NCBI RefSeq assembly: GCF_027409185.1
Contig: NC_084463.1
Span: 117,218,133 to 117,282,132, forward strand
Length of the DNA stretch: 64,000 bases
Reading direction: 5' to 3'
Source: Cynocephalus volans
Lineage: Eukaryota > Chordata > Mammalia > Dermoptera > Cynocephalidae
Part shown: positions 1 through 8,535 of the stretch, in pieces
Position numbering within the stretch: the stretch's first letter is position 1
Layout: each line of letters starts with the position of its first letter
Notes under the pieces: generated by a model
Seen by the model: only the letters and a program-made list of their open reading frames with translations
The model's database searches: none
Told to the model about the DNA's origin: nothing
Program-made: the position numbers and the translations under genes

Positions 1-43
1 TCAGCATGACCAACTTGAGGCTCAGAAGCTGGAGTATCATCAG
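1..43 (+). CDS. NUCB2: NUCB2 coding exon (third from last), 3' part
   Basis: The frame starting at base 2 reads QHDQLEAQKLEYHQ and ends at a donor (CAG|gtagta) at 43/44. This matches the C-terminal coiled-coil part of nucleobindin-2, a secreted and Golgi calcium-binding EF-hand protein and the precursor of nesfatin-1. The exon begins upstream of the window. It sits at the expected place, directly before NCR3LG1 on the same strand, as in human. Identification rests on remembered family sequence and on the two following exons, which continue the same protein. Confidence 0.88.
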
Positions 44-342
44 GTAGTATTTCATAAAAAGATTATGGCATTAAAAAGGATCTTAGGTGCTTTGCTGAAA
101 GTCTGTGTTTTTGTTGTATAATATTTCAAAGTATTATTAGCTATTAGCATTTTAAATGTTAGTATTTTTAAAACTGCTTTGTGGAATGTTAATCTAAATT
201 TTAAGAGCTTGAATATCTTTGTTTTGGAAAACGATTTTCAGTCAGTTTTTTGTGCTTTGTCAAAGGTCACACATATGAGAGAAAATCAAATAATATAGTA
301 CTTTCTTTCAAGACTTTCTTTTTTCATTGACATGTTGTACAG
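44..342 (+). other. NUCB2: NUCB2 intron
   Basis: Intron between a gtagta donor and an acceptor at 341-342, AT-rich. Nothing else was recognised in it. Confidence 0.7.
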
Positions 343-415
343 CAGATGGAACAAAAAAAATTACAACAAGGAATTTCTCCATCAGGGCCAACTGGAGAGT
401 TGAAGTTCGAGCCAC
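343..415 (+). CDS. NUCB2: NUCB2 penultimate coding exon
   Basis: After the acceptor tgtacag the phase-0 frame reads QMEQKKLQQGISPSGPTGEL and continues KFEP, ending CCAC|gtatgt in phase 1. This is the conserved C-terminal region of nucleobindin-2. In the human protein three residues (V-I-Q) lie between YHQ and QMEQ. Here the bases that would encode them (334-342) precede the only usable AG, so the predicted protein lacks them. Both splice sites are otherwise good. Confidence 0.88.
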
Positions 416-844
416 GTATGTATTTTGTTTGTTTCTTTGTTTAGGGAAATAAACCATTGTACAAATTGAAATAGACATTTATTACAAGTATAATTTCAAA
501 TCATTAAGATTTATGTTATTTTCTATATAGTTGTAAAGACAGAGCAATTTGCATTATAGAAAAATGAAAAGGCCTCCAAAATTTTTAAGTATCAGCATAT
601 TTTAAATGCTGTATAACTCAATAACCATATTTATGTTGAAATGATTTATTTCAACATTATTCATAATTCTTTCTAATCAATTATATTGATCTTACCAGAG
701 AACGTATTTTTTTTTAATCGTAATCTATGATTAGTTAAGCATATTTTAAAAACAAATGCTAGATATATCTGTATATAAAGGAACACTCAGAATAAAGGAA
801 GATACCATTAGAATGAGAGGTGTTTTGGTTTTTTTTTTTGACAG
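416..844 (+). other. NUCB2: NUCB2 last intron
   Basis: Intron from gtatgt to ttttgacag, AT-rich. Its last 55 bases, from about 790, belong to the unit that is repeated in tandem downstream. Nothing else was recognised in it. Confidence 0.75.
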
Positions 845-960
845 ACATTTAAAGCCTGAAGTTCACCAGAACTTGGAAGAAAACTGTTAACATCTATTTC
901 ATCTTTTTATCTCCCTTTCTTTTTCTCTGCTCAATAAATATTTTAAAGCATATTTGGAAT
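845..960 (+). CDS. NUCB2: NUCB2 terminal exon: last two codons, stop and 3' UTR
   Basis: A strong polypyrimidine run and gacag precede ACATTTAA. With the C of the previous exon this gives CAC ATT TAA, the His-Ile-stop end of nucleobindin-2 (coding bases 845-852). The rest is 3' UTR with AATAAA at 933-938 and a second hexamer at 958-963. The 3' UTR end is estimated, not exact. A diverged tandem copy of this exon follows at 957-1105. Confidence 0.85.
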
Positions 961-1105
961 AAAGGTAGATACCTTTAAAATGAGAACCTATTATTTTGGA
1001 CACAGATATTTAAGGATTGAAGTCTACCAGAACCAGGAAGAAAACAAACTTACTATCTGCTCTCACATTCATATCTCCCTTCTTTTTTCTTTGCTCTCCT
1101 TTAGT
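957..1105 (+). repeat. Diverged tandem copy of the NUCB2 terminal exon
   Basis: Bases 957-1105 repeat 790-938 at a spacing of 167 bases. Both begin gaataaagg and share the end of the intron, the acceptor AG, the codons, and the UTR landmarks ttgaagt/ctgaagt, ccagaac, ggaagaaaac and atctccct. In this copy cacag (1001-1005) is followed by AT ATT TAA (1006-1013), which after the same upstream C still encodes His-Ile-stop. Its polypyrimidine tract is much weaker than that of the first copy. It could be an alternative terminal exon or a relic. Confidence 0.8.
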
Positions 1106-1370
1106 GATTTAATTTAGTAGCCTTATGCCATAATTTAATGAAACTATCAGTAACTATTTAAGTGAGAAAGCTCTGCCTATTGCTTTTAAAATAAATTGCT
1201 CTTACTTACTCATAGTAATAGATACAATTTTATGGGTGCTTATCATCCCCTCTCTCAATAAATGCCTTTTAGATATTAACAATTCTTCTGAAAAGGCCAA
1301 AGTATTCCCCAGTGTTTCATGGTAACTTTTTCCTACTTTTTGCAACCTTAACTGCTAGAAATTCTTCTTC

Positions 1371-1694
1371 AACTGAATAGCTTTTTTTTTAAAAGATGAC
1401 CGGTAAGGGGATCTTAACCCTTAACTTGGTGTTGTCATCACCACGCTCTCCCAAGTGAGCTAACCGGCCATCCCTATATAGGGATCTGAACCCGTGGCCT
1501 TGGTGTTATCAGCACCACACTCTCCCAAGTGAGCCACGGGCTGACCCTCGGTAAGGGGATCTTAACCCTTGACTTGGTGTTGTTGGCACCTGAGCTAACT
1601 GGCCATCCCTATATGGGATCCGAACCCGTGGCCTAGGTGTTATCAGCCACACTCTCCCAAGTGAGCCACAGGCTGGCCCAACTGAATAGCTTTT
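1371..1694 (-). mobile_element. Tetrameric tRNA-derived SINE with target-site duplication
   Basis: Four tRNA-like units lie head to tail in antisense: two dimers that each read (on the minus strand) GGGTTCGGATCC, CATCCCTATA-type and TTAAGATCCCC modules. A T-run (the antisense A-tail) lies at 1386-1390. The block is flanked by an exact 15-base duplication, aactgaatagctttt, at 1371-1385 and 1680-1694, so all four units arrived in one L1-type retrotransposition event. It lies in the intergenic region after NUCB2. Confidence 0.88.
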
Positions 1695-1699
1695 GTTAC

Positions 1700-2120
1700 C
1701 ACTTCAGGTCATTTTTCATTCATAGTTTTGCTCTATACTTTATCACTTAAGATTAGATTCTGCTACATATAACAGAAAAACCAAAGATAACAGTGTAAAC
1801 CACTAACTAAATAGGAGTTTTTCCCTTTTATATAAAAGAAATCTAGAAGTAGGTGGTATCCAGATTTCTGTCTTTGTACTCTGCTATCTTCAGTGCATGA
1901 TTTTTATCAAGTTACCTCACTCTCACTGTCTAAGATTGCTGCGGGAGGCAGTGGAGAAGGGCAAGAAAGATGACTTTCTCCAGTTGAATTAGATTCCTTG
2001 AAGCAATTTTTTAGAAGAACCAGCAACACTTGATCTAACTGGCCAGAACTGAATCACCTGGCTGTACCTAGCTGCACCATGCTGAGAAATGCATGGGGCA
2101 ATAGGACCAGCTAAGGGTTA
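1700..2120. other. Gene-free stretch
   Basis: AT-rich sequence resembling an old degraded interspersed repeat. No exon, RNA gene or regulatory motif was recognised. Confidence 0.4.
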
Positions 2121-2124
2121 AGAT

Positions 2125-2214
2125 TCTTTTTAATTAGCCAATACAGGGATTTGAACCCTTGACCTTGGCGTTATAATACCGTACGCTAACCACTTGAGCT
2201 AACCAGCCAGCCCC
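2125..2214 (-). mobile_element. Monomeric tRNA-derived SINE
   Basis: Antisense monomer with B-box complement gggatttgaacccttga and A-box complement tgagctaaccagccagcccc. Similar flanks (taagattctttt and taggattctttt) look like a decayed target duplication. Confidence 0.8.
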
Positions 2215-2693
2215 AAAGCTAGGATTCTTTTACTAAGGGAGAAGGGAAGTTGGAATGTTTGGTAGGCAACTTTCAGTTTTAACTCAAATCAGCCTTGTTG
2301 GCTACCTAAATCTCTATGTACATTCTTCTTATGAGACAGAAAGTACTCAAGTGCTTCTATCCCAAAGAAAAATCACCAAAAAATCTAATTCATTGTTGCA
2401 TATGAGCTCAAAGACCATGATATCTGGGTATAGATTCCTCCATCAGGTCAGGATGTAGCTTCTTGTGTTCTGGCCACCTATAAACCAAAAGGCAAGTTTT
2501 CTGCCCCAAGAGCATCAGATGCATAATGCATAGGTGCAGGAAAACTGCAATAAAATTGAACTTTTAGGAAAATTGAGAATTGGAAACAGCACATGGTCAC
2601 TGATCTATAGCAATAAAAAATACTGCTTGGCAAAAATAGTAATCTCTCTGCTATAGTCCATGAGTATATTCCTTGGCTTGCCCATCAGCCAAT

Positions 2694-2867
2694 CCTTAAT
2701 TCACCTTTCTTTTTTTTTTTTTTTTTTTTTTTTGTGATCGCGCTCAGCCAGTGAGTGAACCGGCCATCCCTATATAGGATCCGAACCCGCGGCAGGAGTG
2801 CCGCTGTGCTCCCAGCGCCGCACTCTCCCAAGTGAGCCACAGGGTCGGCCCCTTAATTCACCTTTCT
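2694..2867 (-). mobile_element. Dimeric tRNA-derived SINE, young
   Basis: Antisense dimer with a long T-run (antisense A-tail) at about 2709-2733. Exact 17-base duplications, ccttaattcacctttct, lie at 2694-2710 and 2851-2867. The intact tail and perfect duplication suggest it is younger than the other copies. Confidence 0.88.
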
Positions 2868-4770
2868 GAGAGGAATTTCCTTATCTAATATCCTCAGGGG
2901 CCCTTGGCTTTGCCCTTTAGGAGGTTTTTATTGCCCACTAATTTTCAAGACACATCTGAATGGGCATTGGAGAGTATGCTCTTCTTGGATGCTGGACAAC
3001 CTTAGCAGTTCACTTCCTGTTATTGTGGGCTTGGGCATTGTTTTAGATAGTTAACAGCTATAGGGTATTGCAGGCCAGGTTTGGGATTTTGTTTGTTTTT
3101 GTTTTGTTTTTTGGCCAAATGTTTCCCTAAAAACTGAGTAAATTTCTGGTCTGTTTTCTTTAATCATTCCCATGAGTGACCACAGTCAGAGACATTTGCT
3201 TGCTGGCCTCTGTGCTCACTTCATCTCCTTGGGTCTTAAATGAATGGTACCTACTTGAGACCCTTTCAAACTGTAGGCTCAGATGGGATGGCAACAATCT
3301 TAATCTGGTCTTTTCTCCTGGAATGGCTCATATTAGTTGACAGAAAAGAATTTAGGAAAGGTTCTTGAAGAAGGTTGAAGAAGCTTTAGCAGCTTCCTCA
3401 GAGCCTTTGCTTATAACTGTCTGTTTGGAGTACAGTAGCGGTTGACTTTCTCAGTTCTTCAGTGTTCCAGATTTGGGGCTTTGTCAATTTATGTTGTAGA
3501 TAGAGAGCAATTTCATCAGCAGAGCTATTTCCTTTGCATCTCTGCGGACTTGTTAACCATAGCCTGAGTCACATTTTTCTTGTAGGTCTTTGCTGAAAGA
3601 GACAAGAGCAGCCAACACATGCTAGCATTCTGGAGTTCTACCACCACTTTCTCTGATATCTTAATTGTAGTTGGTGGGAGGTCTCACTGCCCAAAGCCCT
3701 ACCTCTTCTACTGAGCCAAACCCGTATTTAGTTTTACTTGCTGCACCTTACTTCTAGCTACCAAATTTTGTATAGGTCAGGATTCTTGATTGTAGGTAAC
3801 AGAATCTTTAGCTATTGAACAGAAAGGAATTGATTAAGGAGTATATATAGCTTACAGAATCTTTGGGAGGGCTGAAGAAACAGACCCAGGCTGAGCTTCA
3901 AAGAACTACATCACAAGAGGGGGCTGCCAAAGGAGCTGCTACTTTTGGAACAATCAGGAAGCTGCCTGCTGCAATAGGAAGCCGTAAACAGTTGCCAGCT
4001 CTAGAGCCACAGCACCTCTGCCATACTTTGTGCTGGCGAAAATGGATACCTCATGTCCTGCCTCTCTTTCCGTATAACTGAGTAAATGTCTCAGGTGAGT
4101 ACATCTGACTGATCGGACCAATCATATCTGGAACCCTAGCTGCAAGGGAGGGTGGGAAATAGAGTGTTTAATTTTTCAACCTCTGTGTTACAGGAATGCA
4201 TGTTAAAAGCTGTTGAGCGAACCAGTCCATCCTAGTACCTCATAATTTTATGTTGTTTCTCTTTACATTAATAATTTTTAAAACTTAGCCCTTATTTTAT
4301 AAAATTTTAAAAATCACTGCATATTCCTTCAAACACACTTCAAAAAATTTTTTTTCCAGAGATCCCAAAGTTAAATAAAGCAATTTAGAAAAGTTTTCCT
4401 TATATACAGCTTAAAAAAAAAAAAAAAAAAAACTCACAGGAACCACTCAACACAGTGATAGTGCTATATTTCTTTAGAGATGGAGTAGAATTCCTATCTC
4501 TTGTTTAAATTGTAGGCACTGTAGAAAAATGGTTTGGAATATCCTTTTGTTGATGACTTCTGTGACCAGAAACCAATAAGATAGGCATTTTCTTAGGTAA
4601 ACCTTTTTAGATGGTGAACTGGGGTTAAATCTGAAAGTAGTTAGAGGAGAACTTAGAGCAATTTCTTGAAAAGCTTTTTTAATCCAAATGGATGGATATT
4701 AATGTAGAAATATCTCACAGTTTTCAGCAAATTTATTATAATTTATATTATTCAAAAAAGAATTGTTAAC
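2868..4770. other. Gene-free AT-rich stretch
   Basis: No exon with good splice sites was recognised. The open frame at 3863-4081 has no recognisable domain and lies in sequence that looks repeat-derived (start of the similarity near 3780). An A-run lies at about 4412-4431. Confidence 0.4.
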
Positions 4771-4783
4771 CCTAAAATTAAAA

Positions 4784-4858
4784 GAGTACTTCAAAATGGT
4801 CATGGAAAGATTTGTATTATCTTTTAGTTCTATTTCTCCACAAACTTTTTGAAGTATC
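4784..4858. mobile_element. Degenerate mariner-like MITE
   Basis: gagtacttcaaaatggtcat on the left and aaactttttgaagtatcct on the right form diverged inverted ends about 75 bases apart. They match the near-perfect palindromic element at 22525-22604. It is non-coding and has decayed. Confidence 0.6.
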
Positions 4859-5499
4859 CTTGTATTTATGGACTCAAGGAATTCCAGTTCTTATGAGCAC
4901 TGGGCATGTATGAGTGAATAATATTTCTGAGAAAGTTGCAAACAGTATTCATTTAAGCTCTCTTATGAAGTATTTATCCTGTTTTTAATTTATACCATTC
5001 TTCTTCATATTTCTTTAGATATTAAATTGTCTTTGGTTTAGCTGACTTAGTGGTATGTATTAATAATTTGGAGTTTTGTTTCACATACGAATTTTCATGA
5101 AGCATGTAAATTTTATAGTATGCTTTAGTATATAATTAAAATTAGATTTTAAATGATGATGGTTCTCTGGAATACTGAACTGTCATTAAAGAAAACTGCA
5201 ATTTAGAAGTGGTAAAAAAATCCTCTGAGACATGGCTGTACATTTTTTTTTACCAAGATGTGTTTACAACAGCATTATTTTTATGCTAATTAAACAGATT
5301 TGCATTACTATAAGCCTAAATGCATATCTGTTTTTCACATAAGGAAAAATGTAAAGAAAATTTTAATGTTTTGTGATAATGTGATTTAAAAAATAGCCTA
5401 ACTAATAAAAAAGGGGATAAGAAATCTATTTTCCTTAGGGTGAAATTTTGACAAGCTCAGTTCCAGTTAGTGCATAAGTTTTAATCTTTGTTTTACAGC

Positions 5500-5625
5500 T
5501 GTGCAGTGCCCTTAACAAGAAATTGAAGGAGAGCCAGAATTAAATGATGAGCTTCATCGTTTTCGTGCAAGATTTTTATCCTCTGAAGAAACTGCTAGAG
5601 AAGTCCACCTTCACCCTTAACCACT
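5500..5625 (+). other. Exon-like island of unknown origin
   Basis: A good acceptor (ttttaatctttgttttacag, ending at 5499) is followed by sequence whose third frame is open for about 35 codons (EIEGEPELNDELHRF and on to a TAA near 5620). The amino-acid composition looks coding. The first bases after the acceptor are interrupted in that frame by a TAA. It could be a decayed exon, an alternative 3' exon or chance. I do not recognise the protein. Confidence 0.25.
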
Positions 5626-6219
5626 TGGTGCCTCAACTTAATGCTTTTTAAATTCATTTGTTTTTGTTGGAATTGGGAGAGTAAGGTGTATTAAGTAAAA
5701 TACAAAGTTTACTTTTTCTTTTTTTTTTTCCTAATAATCCAAAATGCATTTTTATTTTTATTTTTTTTAAATCAATATTACTAGCATATATATTGTTACA
5801 AATTGTAATTATTCTTTATGCCCCTTGTCCGATCTCTCCCCTTCCCCCTTTCCCTCCCTCCTCCCCCCTCTAGTTACCCTAGATTACTTCTCTCCTTCTG
5901 AAAGAGTAATGGTTACTGTGTTAATTTGTTGCCTAGATGATCTCTCCAATGCCAAGAGGTGTGATCAAGTCCCCCAATATTATCATAGAGCAGATGCGTC
6001 TTCTGTCACTCTGAAATGGGCTTTGTGGAGAGAGACAACCTCTTCTTTTCTTTGTCTCTGCTGGTGACTCACCTTGTGTCAATGCACTCCAGTGGCTGGC
6101 AGACCATCTGTGTGGTGGTTGTGGCGTCTAGCTGCTTTCACGGTAGCCATGGTTATTGTGGTGGCTGTGGTGGGCCACCCACATGGAGGTGAAGTTTTTG
6201 GTGTGCTCCTTGGCACTGG

Positions 6220-7440
6220 CAGTGTGCCTGGTTGTGGGGTGTGTCTGGTCCCCTTCTCCATGCCTCTGGTCCCTGGGTGGGCCCTGAGGCGCTGGCTCCA
6301 TGTGCCTGGTTGTGGGAGGAGGGTCCAGTCCCCTTCTCCATGCCCCGGGTCCCCAGGTGGGCCCCAAGGTGCTGGCTTGGTGTTCCAGGTTGTGGGAGGA
6401 TGGTCTGGTCCCCTTCTCCATGTCCCAGGTCCTCAGGTGGGCCCCGAGGTGCTGGCTCGGTGTGCATGGTTGTGGGAGGGGGGGTCCATTCCCCTTCTCT
6501 ATATCTTAGGTTTTTGGGCAGGCCCTGAGGCACTGGTGTGGTGTGCCTGGTTGTGGGAGAGAGGTCCGCTGGTGCGGTGTGCCTGGTTGTGGGAGAGAGG
6601 TCCGCTGGTGCGGTGTGCCTGGTTGTGGGAGAGAGGTCCAGTCCTCTTCTCCATGCCTTGGGTCCCCAGGTGGGCCCCAAGGTGCTGGCACAGTGTGCCT
6701 GGTAGTGGGAGAGAGGTCTGGTCCCCTTCTCCATGCCTTGGGTCACTGGCTGGACCCCAAGGCACTGGCGTGGTGTGCATGGTTGTGGGAGGAGGGTCCG
6801 GTCTCTGGCTCCATGCCTCAGGTCACTAGGAGGGACCCAAAGCACTGGCTTGGTGTGCCTTGTTGTGGGAGGGAGGTCCGGTCCCCTTCTCCATACCTCA
6901 GGTCCCTGGGCAGGCCCCAAGGCGCTGGAGCATTGTGCCTGGTTGTGGGAGAGTGGTCCTGTCCCCTTCTCCAAGCATTGGGTCCCCAGGTGGGCCTTGT
7001 GGCACTGGCATAGTGTGTCTGGTTGAGGGAGGGCGGTCTGGTCCCTTTCTCCATGCCTCGGTTCCCTGGGCAGGCTCCGAGGTGCTGGTGTGGTGTACCT
7101 GGTTTGGGGAGGGGGTCTGGTTCCTTTTCCATGCCTCGGGTCCCTGGGTGGGCCCCGAGGTGCTGGTGTGGTGTACCTGGTTGTGGGAGGAGGGTCCGGT
7201 CCCTAGTTCCATGCCTCAGGTCCCTGGCTCCATACCTCGGGTCCCGGGGTGGGATCCGAGGTGCTGGCTTGGTGTGCCTGGTTGTGGGAGGGAGGTCTGG
7301 TCTCCTTCTCCATGCTTTGGATCCCCGGGCAGGCCCCGAGGCACTGGTTCAGTTTGCGTGGAAGTGGGAATGGGGTCCAGTCCCCGGATCCAAGCCTCCA
7401 TTTCCCAGGCAGGCCCCAAGGTGCTGGTGGTGTGCCTAGG
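6220..7440. repeat. VNTR, period about 80 bp
   Basis: The anchor ggttgtggga, or one-base variants, recurs at about 6308, 6388, 6468, 6549, then (after a local 36-bp triplication) 6701, 6781, 6861, 6941, 7021, 7101, 7179, 7280. The gaps are 79-81 bases apart from a slightly longer unit near 7200-7280. Each unit also holds ccccttctccatgcc and ggtccctgggtgggccc variants. It lies inside the retroposon at 5703-8291. Confidence 0.92.
6541..6648. repeat. 36-bp triplication nested in the VNTR
   Basis: gtgtgcctggttgtgggaga starts at 6541, 6577 and 6613, three near-identical 36-bp units. The expansion is shorter and newer than the 80-bp array and is local to one unit. Confidence 0.9.
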
Positions 7441-8489
7441 CTGGAACTAATTTTTTGTCCTTGCTTACTTCTAACATGGGGGAACTTCCTGTGGGAACCA
7501 GTACTTGAGTGTGCGGTTGAGTTAAATTGCTGCTTTGCTGCTGTTTCCCTAGGGAAGGCTTTTTGTGCATCTCAGGGTTTAATGGTTGATCTTATAGGTA
7601 CTTCTGGCTCTCCAGAGACAAGTGGATCTGTGTTCTGTGGAATCTCTGATCTGGGCCTGAGTTTTTTCATCAAACTGCACCCCATGCAATTCTGTATTCC
7701 TGACCAGTCTCCTCTGAGTGGTCCTGTGTTGATTGGGGTCAGATCAGCTGTCCTTGCTGTGTCCCAGTGTTCTCCTGGTGTTCCCATCTCGCCCACCGCC
7801 CATGCTCCAAACACTTCCCATGGGACCAGCCTGGTGCCATCCCTTGCAATCACTCACCAGCCTCTGAATGGCTCCCCTTTTTTCAGTTGTTCTGGCTCCT
7901 TGCTCCTGCGTGGGTCCATGTGAACCCTATTAGTGGTCTTGCTGTCCTGGGGGCCGCCAAGGCCCTCTTCTCTCCTGCTGCCTCCAAGTAACTTCATCTG
8001 AAGGGCACAGCTGTGGCTTCTGCCGGCTCCTGCTCCCTGTGCTCAGCAGCTCCAGCATTAAAGCAGCTGTGGCCTGAAGTGCTCAGAGCAGCTTTTTCTT
8101 TCTCTCATCGTGGTTTCTCCTACCTTCATAAACTCCGTAGGTCTCTCCTCCTCTTCCCCTGAACTCCCGTGGCCCCAGCTTGGCTGATGTTACATTTTAA
8201 TAGTTGTAAACTGGTTGATTTGTGGGAGAGAGTGACGCTGGGAACTGTCTATTCCACCTTCTTTACCAGAACTCCCAAAGTTTACTTTTTCATTCCTTAT
8301 GGTTGATATAAAGAGAAGACTATAATGACAACCTGTTTCCAGGTGTGAAATTTGAAGGAAATCAGACTATTTCCTTGCTTTTTAAAAAACACAATATTAT
8401 TGGCAAGATTCTAATCTTTCTTCCCTACCCACTTTTTAATTTAGTTTTTAAATGAGTAGCTAGCTATGAATTAGTAACCGTTTTTTAGA

Positions 8490-8535
8490 GAATCCAAGAA
8501 TTGAGCCAGAACAAGCAGTAGCAGCAGCAAATGGT
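8490..8535 (+). other. Second exon-like island
   Basis: ccgttttttag is followed by AG AAT CCA AGA ATT GAG CCA, reading NPRIEPEQAVAAAN, and then by a possible donor ATG|gtaaag. It is weak evidence on its own. It is listed because it lies 3 kb after the island at 5500-5625 with the retroposon between them. Confidence 0.2.

Larger units (their letters stand above)
5703..8291 (-). mobile_element. Composite VNTR retroposon with L1-like 3' end (SVA-like layout)
   Basis: An exact 16-base duplication, caaagtttactttttc, lies at 5703-5718 and 8276-8291. Between them is a 2557-bp insertion in antisense. Read on the minus strand it has a unique 5' domain (8275 to about 7440), a VNTR of about 80-bp units (about 7440-6220), a unique segment with a purine-rich tract and AT-rich end like an L1 3' UTR (about 6220-5735), and an A-tail (5719-5730 as T). 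No ORF1 or ORF2 is present. It could be a composite non-autonomous element moved by L1, or an L1 whose coding part was deleted. The many overlapping open frames here are by-products of stop-poor GC-rich repeats. Confidence 0.82.

Noticed and set aside
1371-1694. tRNA genes
   Set aside because: A and B boxes are present, but multimeric units, A-tails and target duplications show SINEs and not functional tRNA genes.
6074-7923. Long overlapping open frames on both strands (up to 273 codons)
   Set aside because: They run through the 80-bp VNTR in several frames at once. The repeat simply lacks stops, and no domain is visible.
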